Below are positions 1-9,664 of a stretch of DNA of 64,000 nucleotides, in pieces (within the stretch, counting starts at the first letter, position 1; every line of letters begins with the position of its first letter). The stretch is from the NCBI GenBank assembly GCA_937974175.1, contig CALJIG010000062.1, forward strand, positions 62,001 through 126,000, given 5' to 3'. The position numbers were made by a program, and so were the translations under genes. The DNA is from an uncultured Ignavibacteria bacterium. GTDB taxonomy: Bacteria > Bacteroidota > Ignavibacteria > Tepidaquicellales > Tepidaquicellaceae. Under the pieces are notes generated by a model. It did no database searches and was not told where the DNA came from. It saw nothing but the letters and a program-made list of their open reading frames with translations.

Positions 1-272
1 TTGAAGCTTTTAGAATAATCCAGCCAGGCTGAATTTGCCAGCAAAGTAATTTCGTAGTTTAACTTTTTATAATAATCTGCCATAGCATAGGCAGAAGGAA
101 GCCACTGAATAAAATCCCCGATTCCATCAGGTCTTATAAGAAGGATTTTTTTTGATGTTTCTGTCGAATGATTTTTATCAAGGAGAAAAAAATCTGCAAT
201 AAAACATTTAATGTTGATAAAAAATCTGGGAAGGGCACCCCGAAGGATATTTATGTAACGGATAAGAATCAA
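1..272 (-). CDS. Glycosyltransferase family 9 protein, N-terminal part (runs off window)
   Basis: A reading frame on the minus strand enters the window's left edge and has no stop. It contains KKILLIRPDGIGDFIQWLP, the N-terminal beta-strand and glycine loop typical of GT9 (heptosyltransferase-like) enzymes, which transfer sugars from nucleotide donors onto cell-surface glycans. No ATG lies upstream of that motif in frame. The likely start is TTG at 272, whose TTGA overlaps the TGA stop of the FkbM gene, suggesting translational coupling. About 43 residues precede the motif and are hydrophobic/basic. Only about 90 residues are visible, so the substrate cannot be judged. Confidence 0.7.
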   Translation of the reverse strand, partial: MILIRYINILRGALPRFFINIKCFIADFFLLDKNHSTETSKKILLIRPDGIGDFIQWLPSAYAMADYYKKLNYEITLLANSAWLDYSKSF

Positions 273-1210
273 TTTTTTCTGTTTGATAAGAAAAACTCGA
301 GCTCTCTTTCTCTGGTTGTGTTGAAAATATCTTCATCTTCTTTGTGGAAAAAACACAGGTCGCAATATTTAAGTGAGCCTCTATTCGTAAAATAACTTGT
401 AAGTTCTGATATTTTTTCTTTCTCATTAAGAGAAAGGCTGATAAGATAATCCCCAAAATTATCGTAGAAAATTACTTTACTGTATCCAAAAGTTTCAAGA
501 TATTCAAATATAAAATATGGGTCTTCATTATGGAGTTTCTGAAAGAGAGGGTCATATTCAATAAATACAGCCGGATGTATTTGGTTTAAGTAATTTTTTG
601 AGCCTCTTAAGATTTTGAAATCAAAACCGTCAGTATCTATTTTTATTAGTTTTGAATTCTGAAAAGGGGGAAACTTTTTCAGAAGTGTATCCAGACTAAC
701 AGTTTCAAGCTTATGCTTTGTGGAATCTACTATGCTGCCTGTGCCTAAATTTGAACTTAGCTTTGCATTTATAATATCTTCGCTTTCACCCAAAAAAGTA
801 TTTGCTAACTCTATATTTGAAAATAATTCGGTATTTTTTTTAAGAATTTCGAAAAATGTTCTATCGCCCTCTATACATAATAGGGGTAAATCATTTTTAG
901 ATCTTAAAAGAGCGACTGTGTCTCCTATATTTGCACCAATATCTATAAAATTTAAATTATTATATTTTTCTTTTATGTATAATGATATCCTTAAAAGGTT
1001 AGAATTATAATAAGGATAATTTTTTATAATTAAAGGAAGATTATATGAAAAAGGGATTTTCATTTTGCTTCCCCATAAAGTAAAATCTATTAAGGGATCT
1101 TTGTATTTTAAAATTATTTTTTTTATCGAACTGTAAAAAAGAAATTTTATTTTTTGTGAAACTCTTTCTCCGGAACTATTTATTATTTGATTGTATATGA
1201 AACTGTACAT
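269..1210 (-). CDS. FkbM family methyltransferase
   Basis: This 313-residue protein is an S-adenosylmethionine-dependent methyltransferase of the FkbM type, a family that often O-methylates sugars in surface polysaccharides. The SAM-binding motif FIDIGANIGD is near residue 90, the acidic strand LLCIEGD follows, and the family's second signature IKIDTDGFDFKILRG and IEYDP lie in the C-terminal half. There is no signal peptide, so it is cytoplasmic. Its stop overlaps the start of a GT9 gene, and other glycan genes are nearby, which supports a role in polysaccharide decoration. The exact acceptor is unknown. Confidence 0.85.
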   Translation of the reverse strand: MYSFIYNQIINSSGERVSQKIKFLFYSSIKKIILKYKDPLIDFTLWGSKMKIPFSYNLPLIIKNYPYYNSNLLRISLYIKEKYNNLNFIDIGANIGDTVALLRSKNDLPLLCIEGDRTFFEILKKNTELFSNIELANTFLGESEDIINAKLSSNLGTGSIVDSTKHKLETVSLDTLLKKFPPFQNSKLIKIDTDGFDFKILRGSKNYLNQIHPAVFIEYDPLFQKLHNEDPYFIFEYLETFGYSKVIFYDNFGDYLISLSLNEKEKISELTSYFTNRGSLKYCDLCFFHKEDEDIFNTTRERELEFFLSNRKN

Positions 1211-1225
1211 TTTCTTGTAAAATAA

Positions 1226-1260
1226 AAAACGCTAATTCATATAATATGAATTAGCGTTTT
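1226..1260 (-). terminator. Rho-independent terminator after the FG-GAP gene
   Basis: A perfect 17-bp inverted repeat (arms 1226-1242 and 1244-1260, one base between) is followed on the minus strand by a run of six or more T. It lies 25 bases past the stop of the gene at 1286-3070 and just before the FkbM start, so it should end transcription from the upstream gene. Confidence 0.8.
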
Positions 1261-1285
1261 GAAATTAAATATAGATTAAAATCGC

Positions 1286-3070
1286 TTACTTTATAAGCAT
1301 CATCTTACCCGTATTTACAAAGTCAGATGTAACAAACTTATAAAAGTAAACTCCTGAAGATACGTTTGAACCACTAAAGGTAACCTGGTAAGTTCCCGGT
1401 GAAAGATTTTCTTTAACAAGAGTCTGAACAATTCTTCCCTGTGAGTTATAAACTTCCAAAGTTACAAAATCAGATTTAGGAACATCAAACTTTATATTAG
1501 TCGATGGATTAAATGGATTCGGAAAATTTTGATGAAGTTTATATTTGCTTGGAATTTCACTGCTAATAGGAGTTACAGAAGATACAATAGTGGAATTCTT
1601 AAAAATTGAAACAGTGCTCGGGTTCTCATTGTTATAATTTGCAACAAGCACATCCGGCTTGGAATCTGCATCTAAATCACAAATAACTAAATCTCTCGGT
1701 TCGCTGCCAACCGAATAATTTATTCTTGAAGCAAAAGATTCAGTTGTAATAATTCCTTGCTGTGAAACATTTTTAAATACAGAAAGAGTAGTTGGAAGCC
1801 CTTGATTCGAAGTAACAACATCGGGTCTTCCGTCGCCATCAATATCTCCAACATTTAATCCAAAAGGATAGTTGCCCGTAACAATGTCAACCCTATTTGC
1901 AAATGTAATATTAGTTAACGAACTAGTGTTTTTAAAAATTGAAAAAGTGTTTGTTCCGTAATTTGCTAAAGCAATATCCAGTTTACCATCCGTATCGAAA
2001 TCAGCTACAGCTAAACCTCGTCCATTCATACCTGTATTTAAAGTAACTCTGTACAGGAGATCAAAATTTAGAACCCCGGGAGAGCTGGTATTTTTATAAA
2101 TTCTGATGTTGTTAATAGCACAGTTATTAACAATAATGTCGCACTTTTTATCACCGTTAACATCAGCCAAAGCAATTTGTGAAGGATAAGGTAAAGGTCC
2201 GCCGGAAGAATCAGATATTTCAATTCTGGTTGCAAAGGAACTACTGTTAATTATACCTGATGATGTAATATTTCTATATAGAGAAATAATTCTGCTTTCC
2301 CAGTTAGCTACTACAAAATCAGTTTTACCATCGCCGTCAATATCACCAATTGCGGAATATCCCGGACGGTACGCCGCAGGGAACAGAACAGGTGCCTGAA
2401 ATGAAATGTTACCTGTTGTGCTCGTATTTTTAATAATTGAAATTTTGTATGCAGTATCTACAGGGTAATCATGACCTACAATCATATCTAATTTACCATC
2501 GTTATCAAAATCAGCAACATTTACAAATCGCGGCCAGTTAGCAACGGCAACGTCCATTCTTGGACCAAAAGAAGCAGGAGTAAGAGTGCCGGTTGTGCTG
2601 ATATTTTTATAGACAGATACTGTAAAAGATGATGCATTAACAATTGCTAAGTCAGGCTTGCCGTCACCGTCAAAATCAGCAACCTGAACATTGGCAGTTG
2701 AATTTTGTGTTGGAAGTGTAAATCTATTCTCCAGAGAAGGTGTTGCCGACTGGGAAGAATTAAAAACTAAATTAAACGGATATGAGGAATAGCCCATCCC
2801 ATTGTTATTGAGTACACGAAGTTGGGAATAGTTTGCCCCTGCCGGAACTATGGCAACTAAGCTGTCCGAACTCAGATAGTTAATATTTGCCTTAACAGGT
2901 CCGAAAAAAACATTTGTGCCTGCACTGAAATTACTTCCGGTTATGTATACCGGAGCTTCAAGTGTTGCATTTTTGGGTGTGAAATTTGAAATAGTTGGTA
3001 CTTGCGACTTTACTATTCCGCAAAATACTAATGGGAGCATTAGTATTGAAAGAAGCTTTAATTTTCTCAT
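1286..3070 (-). CDS. Secreted FG-GAP/VCBS repeat protein with IPT/TIG domain and T9SS sorting domain
   Basis: This 594-residue protein starts with a signal peptide ending near SQVPTI. It continues with an IPT/TIG-like Ig fold (about residues 25-105) and seven FG-GAP/VCBS repeats, each with a calcium-binding-type core such as DFDGDGKPDLAIVN (about residues 125-490). It ends in a type A T9SS sorting domain (NFPNPFNPST, final KMMLIK). The FG-GAP repeats probably form a beta-propeller. It should be exported through the outer membrane by T9SS and anchored or released at the surface. No enzyme domain is visible, so an adhesive or structural role is only a guess. Confidence 0.85.
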   Translation of the reverse strand: MRKLKLLSILMLPLVFCGIVKSQVPTISNFTPKNATLEAPVYITGSNFSAGTNVFFGPVKANINYLSSDSLVAIVPAGANYSQLRVLNNNGMGYSSYPFNLVFNSSQSATPSLENRFTLPTQNSTANVQVADFDGDGKPDLAIVNASSFTVSVYKNISTTGTLTPASFGPRMDVAVANWPRFVNVADFDNDGKLDMIVGHDYPVDTAYKISIIKNTSTTGNISFQAPVLFPAAYRPGYSAIGDIDGDGKTDFVVANWESRIISLYRNITSSGIINSSSFATRIEISDSSGGPLPYPSQIALADVNGDKKCDIIVNNCAINNIRIYKNTSSPGVLNFDLLYRVTLNTGMNGRGLAVADFDTDGKLDIALANYGTNTFSIFKNTSSLTNITFANRVDIVTGNYPFGLNVGDIDGDGRPDVVTSNQGLPTTLSVFKNVSQQGIITTESFASRINYSVGSEPRDLVICDLDADSKPDVLVANYNNENPSTVSIFKNSTIVSSVTPISSEIPSKYKLHQNFPNPFNPSTNIKFDVPKSDFVTLEVYNSQGRIVQTLVKENLSPGTYQVTFSGSNVSSGVYFYKFVTSDFVNTGKMMLIK

Positions 3071-3097
3071 AACTTACTTTCTTTTAAATTTATTAAT

Positions 3098-3116
3098 TAC
3101 TCAGTTTTATTGAGTA
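3098..3116 (-). terminator. Weak hairpin between methyltransferase and FG-GAP gene
   Basis: A 6-bp stem (TACTCA/TGAGTA) with a 7-base loop lies in the 53-base gap. There is no strong T run, so it may be only a partial terminator. Confidence 0.25.
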
Positions 3117-3123
3117 TAGTGCT

Positions 3124-3951
3124 TTAAACTTTTCTGAATATTCCCTGATAATTACCAAAGGAAGATGCATTTTTGAAACTTTTATCAGCCTTAGAAATCA
3201 ATGTGAAACCATAATAATAATTGACTACTCCAAACCAAACAAGTGATAAATATTTGTTGTTTATTTTTGTTCTTAATTTATCAATTAATTTGTCATATTC
3301 ACCATCTTTTCTTTCCCAGAAAAGGTCTTCCTGAACAACTTTAACATTTTTTAAACTATTCTTTATCTCATTTAAATTTTTTTCATCAAATCTGTATTGA
3401 AAAAAAGTTTTTTCTGAACTTTTATGTTGGTCAGAATAAATATCGTTTTCAATCCATTCTTCCGACATTACTTTTGATATTGGAAAAGAAACATAAATAT
3501 ATCCTCCCGGCTTAGTAACGCGAATCATTTCGTTTATACAATCAATATATTTTTGATATATATGCTCAACGACACTTATCGAAAAGGAAATATCAAAAGT
3601 ATTATCAGGATATGTTAATGCAGTACCGTCAGCTTTTTCAAATTTTAAATGCGGGCTTTCTTTAATATATTTCTTTTCTTCATCATTAATATCTGTTTTC
3701 AAAACTTCAAAGTCGTCACTAAGAAAATATGCCATCAAAAAAGGAGATGATATATCAAGAGCTTTGCCCTTTTGCATATTGTTTCTTTTCAGGAAATCTA
3801 AAAAATAAATAAATTCAACGTACCGGGTACTATCTATAGGGTTTATGAATTTTATTATTGCAAATTTTGCCGGTAATTTAGGCAAAATTGTCCAAAATCG
3901 AAAAAGTAATTTTAACTTTTGAAAAAAAGAAACGCTGCGATCTGAAATCAT
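3124..3951 (-). CDS. Class I SAM-dependent methyltransferase
   Basis: This 275-residue cytoplasmic protein has the Methyltransf_11 layout. A degenerate motif I (KALDISSPFLMAYFL) lies near residue 60, followed by FDISFSISVVEHIYQ and the post-motif IRVTKPGGYIYVSFP that is typical of the family. The glycine-rich loop is less canonical than usual, so its substrate and even its activity are uncertain. Position beside glycosyltransferases and an FkbM methyltransferase suggests glycan or lipid modification. ATG at 3951 is the only sensible start. Confidence 0.75.
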   Translation of the reverse strand: MISDRSVSFFQKLKLLFRFWTILPKLPAKFAIIKFINPIDSTRYVEFIYFLDFLKRNNMQKGKALDISSPFLMAYFLSDDFEVLKTDINDEEKKYIKESPHLKFEKADGTALTYPDNTFDISFSISVVEHIYQKYIDCINEMIRVTKPGGYIYVSFPISKVMSEEWIENDIYSDQHKSSEKTFFQYRFDEKNLNEIKNSLKNVKVVQEDLFWERKDGEYDKLIDKLRTKINNKYLSLVWFGVVNYYYGFTLISKADKSFKNASSFGNYQGIFRKV

Positions 3952-4261
3952 TTAAGATATTTTAATCAAATATCACTTAACTAAAACCATTTTTTTAGTC
4001 AATATTCCTTGCACGGCTGTATTTAATAAATGTTAAATACCCTATTTTAATTTTTAATGAACTTGCTTTCCGGCAAAGTTTTTAAGTTGTATTAATCATG
4101 TAAAAAGTAGATTAGAAGATTATTTTAATCAAGGTATTATTTCGCACCTAATTTTTCAACAATTAACTTTAATTGTAAATCGCATTATGGTCACATTTTT
4201 TAATCTTTTTATTACTCTTTTTTCATTTAATTTTATCCTTTCTCTGCATACCTTGTTATAC
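3952..4261. other. Intergenic region between divergent genes
   Basis: About 310 AT-rich bases lie between the minus-strand methyltransferase and the plus-strand GT9 gene. It contains a small hairpin (ACTAAAA/TTTTAGT, about 3973-3997) but no recognisable gene. It must hold the promoters of both flanking genes; I could not identify a convincing -7/-33 pair. Confidence 0.4.
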
Positions 4262-5434
4262 ATGAATCCTGAAGAACTAAATATACCGCGCTGTAAAAAT
4301 TTCTCCGGTTACAAACCGTGTGTATCATACGAGAACTGCCTTAAAGACGGCTGCAAGCTTGATAGCAGCATGACAAGGATCGGCAAAAAGATTTTAATCA
4401 TCTCGCTTGATGCGATGGGCAACGTGCTTTACAACACTCCTATATTAAGAGCGCTGAAAAGAAAATACAAAGAATGCACTATCTACTGGATAACTATGCC
4501 CAACGCCGAAAAAATTCTGCACAATAACAATTTTATTGACAGAGTTTTTACGTGGACGGATGAGCACAGAATGATTTTAAGACAGATGGATTTTGATTTG
4601 CTGTTTAACGGAGACAAATCTGATTATGCCTGCGCATTCGCAAATGAAGTGAATTCAAAAGAAAAGTTCGGCTTCTTACTGAACAAAGACGGAAAAATTA
4701 TTCCCGCCAATAAGGGCGCAATGTACTCTTACAATCTTGGATTAGATGATGAGCTTAAGTTCCGCATTAATCAAAGAAGCGGAATAGATATTCTGCACGA
4801 AGTTTTCGAGCTTGAGTATCAGAGAGATGAATATGTTTTTTCTTTTACGCTTGAAGAGCAGGAATTTATTGACAAGTTCAAAGAGCATCATAAATACGAA
4901 CCGGAAAAATTTTACGTTGGCTTTAATACGGGCTGCTCGAATCTTTTCCCCAATAAAAAGATGACGACTGACCAGCATATATTTTTAATTTCCGAACTCA
5001 TTAAATTCGATAACATTAAAGTTGTTCTTCTCGGCGGCAAGGAAGATACTGAAAGAAATTTAAAAATCTATGATGCTTTTACTCAGGAAGAGAAAAAGAA
5101 AATTTTATATACTCCTACTAACTTAGGTCTTCGTCAGGGTGCCGCATTTGTAAGCCTTTGCGATTTAGTTGTAACGGGTGACAGCTTCGGAATGCATCTG
5201 GCAATTGCCCAGAAGAAAACAATTATCGTATGGTTCGGTGTTTCCTGTCCCGCTGAAATTGAGCTGTACGGCAGGGGAGAAAAATTGATTCCACAAGGGC
5301 TTTCATGCCATCCATGCTGGAAAAAAAGCTGTCCTTATAATCTTGAGTGCATAGATATGATTGACCTCAACAAAATAATTGACCTGGTAAAAAAATATTC
5401 ACTCTTAAAAACTCCCCGCAACATTAATAATTAA
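4262..5434 (+). CDS. Glycosyltransferase family 9 protein with N- and C-terminal cysteine clusters
   Basis: This is a GT9 (ADP-heptose-transferase-like) enzyme of about 390 residues. ILIISLDAMGNVLYNTPIL forms the N-terminal nucleotide-fold strand, and GFNTGCSN plus VVTGDSFGMHLAIAQ match the C-terminal donor-binding region. I place the start at ATG 4262; the in-frame ATG at 4187 would add a spurious hydrophobic leader. Unusually, the first 30 residues hold four cysteines spaced C-x8-C-x5-C-x4-C. The C-terminus has C-x2-C-x4-C-x5-C (CHPCWKKSC and on). These could bind a metal or Fe-S cluster. The DPP-IV gene begins 3 bases after the stop, so the two are probably co-transcribed. Confidence 0.85.
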   Translation: MNPEELNIPRCKNFSGYKPCVSYENCLKDGCKLDSSMTRIGKKILIISLDAMGNVLYNTPILRALKRKYKECTIYWITMPNAEKILHNNNFIDRVFTWTDEHRMILRQMDFDLLFNGDKSDYACAFANEVNSKEKFGFLLNKDGKIIPANKGAMYSYNLGLDDELKFRINQRSGIDILHEVFELEYQRDEYVFSFTLEEQEFIDKFKEHHKYEPEKFYVGFNTGCSNLFPNKKMTTDQHIFLISELIKFDNIKVVLLGGKEDTERNLKIYDAFTQEEKKKILYTPTNLGLRQGAAFVSLCDLVVTGDSFGMHLAIAQKKTIIVWFGVSCPAEIELYGRGEKLIPQGLSCHPCWKKSCPYNLECIDMIDLNKIIDLVKKYSLLKTPRNINN

Positions 5435-5437
5435 AAC

Positions 5438-7618
5438 TTGAAATCTCTCAGACTTCTTTTCGCGCTTCTTTTCTTATCGGGCGTTCAGCAGGTATTCTCA
5501 CAAACACTTACACTGGAAGATATATTCTATAAGAGAAGCTTTGGAGAAAAAGGAATCTCGGGAATAGCTCCGATGAATGACGGCAAAAATTATTCTTCTG
5601 TTGTATCTGAGTCTGATGGATTAAAAATGGTTAAAACTTCCTATGAAACAGGCGCTGTAACAGAGACAATAATTAACTTAAGTAAATATTCAGCAAAGGG
5701 AAAAAATTTTCTTCCTTCCGGCTATGAATTCAATTCCGATGAATCTAAAATTCTTTTTTCCGTTTTAAAAGACAGGCTTTACCGCCACTCGACAATAAAT
5801 TACTATTATGTATATGATGTAAAAACAAAGGAGATGAAAGAGCTTGAGGGTTACGGTATGTATGCAGATTTTTCTCCCGACGGCAAAAGTATTGCCTTCG
5901 TAAGAGATAACAATATTTTTATAACTGAGCTAGAAAATTTTACAGAGAAACAAATAACAACGGACGGTGTATTTGAAAAAATAATTAACGGAATGTCTGA
6001 CTGGGTTTATGAAGAAGAGTTCAGAATAAACCGCGGATTTTTCTGGTCGCCCGCCGGTGATAAAATTGCTTATTATAAATTTGATGAATCAAGAGTAAAG
6101 GAGTTTTCATTAACATACTATGATGGTTTATATCCCAAAGAATACAAATATAAATATCCTAAAGCAGGAGAAGAAAATTCGAAAGTTTATGTATATGTGT
6201 ATGATACAAAAACAGGTGAGAGCAAACAGATAAACACCACAGCTGAAGCCGATTTTTATATCCCAAGAATAAAATGGACTAACGATAACAATACGCTTTC
6301 ATTCCAGATTTTAAACCGCCGTCAGAATAAGCTCGATTTATATTTTGCAGATGCATCAACGGGAAACTCAAAAATAATTCTTTCACGGACAAATAAATAT
6401 TATCTGGAGATAAACAGTGATCTGACATATATTGGTAATACCGGTTTTATATGGAATGAAAACAATAATCTTTACCTGTACGATTTGAACGGAAAACTTC
6501 TGAATAATATCTCTTCAAACAAAGATGATGTTGAAAAATTTTACGGCTACAATGAAAAGAACAATAAAGTATACTTCCAGTCTACTGTTGAATCACCTTT
6601 AACCCGTTCTGTATTCTCTGTGAATCTTGACGGCAGCGGAATCCAAAAGCTGACTGAGAAAACAGGATGGAATAAAGCCGAGTTCTCCTCTGATTATTCA
6701 TTTTTTATAAACACATATTCAACTATTTACACTCCGGATTTTATTACCGTTAACGATGCATCGGGAAAAGAAATCAGAGTATTGGAAGCCAATGATGAAC
6801 TGAAAAAAGATATCTCAACACTGAATCTTACCAAGCCGCAAATTTTTACTTTTAAATTATCATCGCCTGTTGCAGGTACAAACATAGATTACCTTAACGG
6901 CTTTATAATTAAGCCTAAAGATTTTGATTCTACTAAAAAATATCCCGTGATGTTTTATACTTACGGCGGACCGGGTTCGCAGACTGTAAAGGATGAATGG
7001 ATGGACGAAAAATATTTCTGGTTTGAATATCTTGCAGAGAAGGGAATTATTACCGTCTCCATCGATAACAGGGGAACAGCCGCACGAGGCGAAGCATTTG
7101 AAAAATCTTTGTACTTACAGCTCGGGAAATATGAAACTGAAGATATGATTCAGGCTGTAAAATATTTACGTACTCTTCCTTATATAGATAAAGATAAAAT
7201 CGGAGTTTACGGGTGGAGCTATGGCGGATACATGGCAGCTATGTGCATTACTCAGGCTGCTGATTATTTTAAAACTGCAGTTGCAGTAGCGCCGGTGACA
7301 AACTGGAGATTCTATGATAACATTTACACGGAAAGGTTTATGCGAACTCCCGATGAAAACGGAGATAACTACGATAATCTTTCACCGCTCTTAAATGTAA
7401 AAAAAATAAAGGGGGATTTTTTTATTGCGCACGGAATGGCAGATGATAATGTTCATCTGCAGAATACAACTGAGATGATTGCGGAAATGATTAAGAACAA
7501 TATCAGATACGATTCCGAGCTTTACCCCGATAAAAATCATGGAATATCAGGAGGTAAAACCCGGCTGCATCTTTATACAAGAATTACAAATTTTCTTTTA
7601 AAGTCATTCGGAAAGTAA
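5438..7618 (+). CDS. Dipeptidyl peptidase IV family serine peptidase (S9B)
   Basis: This 726-residue secreted peptidase is predicted to remove X-Pro or X-Ala dipeptides from peptide N-termini in the periplasm. It has a signal peptide (ending near VFSQT), an eight-bladed propeller region (about residues 40-480) and an alpha/beta-hydrolase domain. The catalytic serine lies in GWSYGGY (Ser about 594), the aspartate in HGMADDNVH (about 670) and the histidine in KNHGISG (about 703). The YEEEF motif (WVYEEEF) that binds the substrate N-terminus is present near residue 190. The start is TTG at 5438, three bases after the GT9 stop. Confidence 0.93.
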   Translation: MKSLRLLFALLFLSGVQQVFSQTLTLEDIFYKRSFGEKGISGIAPMNDGKNYSSVVSESDGLKMVKTSYETGAVTETIINLSKYSAKGKNFLPSGYEFNSDESKILFSVLKDRLYRHSTINYYYVYDVKTKEMKELEGYGMYADFSPDGKSIAFVRDNNIFITELENFTEKQITTDGVFEKIINGMSDWVYEEEFRINRGFFWSPAGDKIAYYKFDESRVKEFSLTYYDGLYPKEYKYKYPKAGEENSKVYVYVYDTKTGESKQINTTAEADFYIPRIKWTNDNNTLSFQILNRRQNKLDLYFADASTGNSKIILSRTNKYYLEINSDLTYIGNTGFIWNENNNLYLYDLNGKLLNNISSNKDDVEKFYGYNEKNNKVYFQSTVESPLTRSVFSVNLDGSGIQKLTEKTGWNKAEFSSDYSFFINTYSTIYTPDFITVNDASGKEIRVLEANDELKKDISTLNLTKPQIFTFKLSSPVAGTNIDYLNGFIIKPKDFDSTKKYPVMFYTYGGPGSQTVKDEWMDEKYFWFEYLAEKGIITVSIDNRGTAARGEAFEKSLYLQLGKYETEDMIQAVKYLRTLPYIDKDKIGVYGWSYGGYMAAMCITQAADYFKTAVAVAPVTNWRFYDNIYTERFMRTPDENGDNYDNLSPLLNVKKIKGDFFIAHGMADDNVHLQNTTEMIAEMIKNNIRYDSELYPDKNHGISGGKTRLHLYTRITNFLLKSFGK

Positions 7619-7640
7619 TCCGATATTAAATAGATATAAA

Positions 7641-9494
7641 TCAGCTTCCCATCCAGGCTTTTCTTAATCTTAGCTGTTCTTCTGTAGGATTTTTAGAAAG
7701 CTTTACTTCCGGCTTACCTTCAGCGGTTACCATTTTCATTTTTCCTTTCAGCAAGACTAATTTTTCATTTCCGTCAGCATCTTTTCTTGCAACTTCAATT
7801 TCTACATCTTCTCCCTCTACTGCCTTAGTAAAGAAATCATTTATTATGCTTTGTATCTTTGATACTTCAAGCTCCTTTCCGTTTACCTTTGTGTACTGGT
7901 CGCCCTGCTTTAAGCCGAGACTTTTTCCGAATTCATCAATATCATCTGACTTAATGTAAATTCTTTTAGTCTTCATGTCAAAATCAATTGCCTGAGTGCC
8001 AAGGCTGAACTCTTTCTCTTTTGCTCCACCGCCGAAATCAAGCCCTACAACAGATAAAAATTCTTTGTATGGAAGTTTTTTGCTTCCTTCTACATACGTT
8101 GCAAAAAATTCTCTTATTTCAGGATAAGTCATAGCAGTTATTTCATCGAATAACTCTTCATCTACAAATGATTTTTCAGCGCCGTATTTTTTTGATAAGT
8201 CACGAAGTAAATCAATAAGCCCGTAGCTGCCATAGGAAAGCTGCCTTAATTTTATATCGAGACACATTCCGATAAGCGCGCCTTTTTCATAAACATTCTG
8301 ATATTGTTTTTCATATTTTCCCAATGCATACTTACTCATTTCCGTGAAAGGCAGAGTGTCATTATAAAATTTTGAGACGAGAATTTTTCTTTCGATATCC
8401 TTCGTAAACTCTGCCGGAGAGTTTACGCCGCTTCTTACCAAGGCAATCATTGAATTGTATTCAGTAACGCCTTCGTATAGCCAAAGATGTTTTGACATTT
8501 TAGGAACGTTGTAATCAAAATTTCCTATCTCTTCCGAATGAATTCCCAGCGGAGTTATAATATGGAAAAATTCATGCGCGGCAGTATGTTTTACCTGACC
8601 TTCAATCGCCCCGGGAGGCGCTTCGCCCAATGAATACAACGATGAGTTATTATGCTCTAAGGCACCCGCTGCTCCTGAACCTGCCATACCTTTAAAGAAA
8701 TAAAACAGGAATGCATATTTTTTAACAGGCAGCTCGCCGCCTAAATAATTTGCTGATGCTTCAAGCAAAGCTTTTGTACTTCCTGCAACAAATTTTGAAT
8801 TCACCATTTTGTTCGGAGAGTAAACAGAGATAAGTACATCTGTTCCTGCTACATTTATAATGGTTGTATCCGGAATGTTATACATCATAGGAGAATCAAC
8901 AAGTGTGAAGTAATCTTTCACTCTGAATTCATCTCTTGTCTCATCGCTGAAGTCTGCTATTAAAGGAGTTGAGCCGTAAAATCCCTGCGGCTTTGTTATA
9001 TCGATTATGTATTCATTGGTTTTCATATCATCAAAGTATCCGAAGAAGCCGTGCGTATTAATTACAAAATTATCTTTAGAAATATTTGTGCCTGCCGGCT
9101 CGAATATAAATTTACCTGTATCTTTTGAATCAAAAGTATCTTCTACCCAGTAAGTCAGTTTCTTTAATTTCTTTGCATCGGTTATTTTCCAGCTGTTAAT
9201 ATCTTCTCTTTCGACTGAAAGCTCGTTGTTGTTTTTATCAAAAGCCTTCAGGTCTTTTACAAATCTTCCGAAATCGTAAATACTGTATGTGCCCGGAACC
9301 ATCTTCGGCATTCTGAAAATTGCTTCATCTGAAGAAAACTTCGGCGCCGTCATTTCAACCATAAGCATATCGTCCTTCACGTTAGTAAGGTCGAGGGAAC
9401 ATTTTATTGGGTTATCTTTATTCTGCGCATACGCTTCGATTGGAAGAAAGTAGCAGGTAGAAAGTATAAAGATTAAAAGAAATATTTTTTTCAT
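7641..9494 (-). CDS. M61 family metallopeptidase with PDZ domain
   Basis: This 617-residue protein is a glycyl-aminopeptidase-like M61 enzyme. After a signal peptide (to about AYAQ), an N-terminal M61 beta-domain spans about 30-200. The catalytic zinc site HEFFH lies near residue 305 inside HTAAHEFFHIITPLGIHSEE, with LYEGVTEY downstream. A C-terminal PDZ-like domain (about 490-590; GLKQGDQYTKVNGKEL) probably helps bind substrate. It should act in the periplasm or at the surface on small peptides. It is convergent with the DPP-IV gene (22-base gap), suggesting a local peptidase neighbourhood rather than an operon. Confidence 0.92.
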   Translation of the reverse strand: MKKIFLLIFILSTCYFLPIEAYAQNKDNPIKCSLDLTNVKDDMLMVEMTAPKFSSDEAIFRMPKMVPGTYSIYDFGRFVKDLKAFDKNNNELSVEREDINSWKITDAKKLKKLTYWVEDTFDSKDTGKFIFEPAGTNISKDNFVINTHGFFGYFDDMKTNEYIIDITKPQGFYGSTPLIADFSDETRDEFRVKDYFTLVDSPMMYNIPDTTIINVAGTDVLISVYSPNKMVNSKFVAGSTKALLEASANYLGGELPVKKYAFLFYFFKGMAGSGAAGALEHNNSSLYSLGEAPPGAIEGQVKHTAAHEFFHIITPLGIHSEEIGNFDYNVPKMSKHLWLYEGVTEYNSMIALVRSGVNSPAEFTKDIERKILVSKFYNDTLPFTEMSKYALGKYEKQYQNVYEKGALIGMCLDIKLRQLSYGSYGLIDLLRDLSKKYGAEKSFVDEELFDEITAMTYPEIREFFATYVEGSKKLPYKEFLSVVGLDFGGGAKEKEFSLGTQAIDFDMKTKRIYIKSDDIDEFGKSLGLKQGDQYTKVNGKELEVSKIQSIINDFFTKAVEGEDVEIEVARKDADGNEKLVLLKGKMKMVTAEGKPEVKLSKNPTEEQLRLRKAWMGS

Positions 9495-9555
9495 TATTAT
9501 TTTGTTATATGGGATAGTTATACGGTTATATAGTGTATTTGTTGGGTTGGTTTTG

Positions 9556-9659
9556 GAATTTCCCCCTCCTTACTAAGGAGGGGGATTAAGGGGGAGGTTA
9601 GAGGAAACTCTTCCCATTAACCCCTCCCTAACCCTCCCCTTAGTAAGGGGAGGGAATTT
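9556..9659. repeat. Imperfect palindromic intergenic repeat (CCTCC/GGAGG family)
   Basis: Two arms (about 9556-9600 and 9617-9659) are near reverse complements, each carrying a smaller palindrome of the type CCCTCCTTACTAAGGAGGG. It lies just past the YciI stop. Related short palindromes occur at 13811-13912, 14171-14230 and 15805-15825, so this is a dispersed element. No transposase is visible. Confidence 0.7.
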
Positions 9660-9664
9660 ATTTC

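Noticed and set aside
4187..4261. ATG at 4187 as start of the GT9 gene
   Set aside because: It adds a 25-residue hydrophobic leader that GT9 enzymes lack; ATG 4262 directly precedes the cysteine motif.
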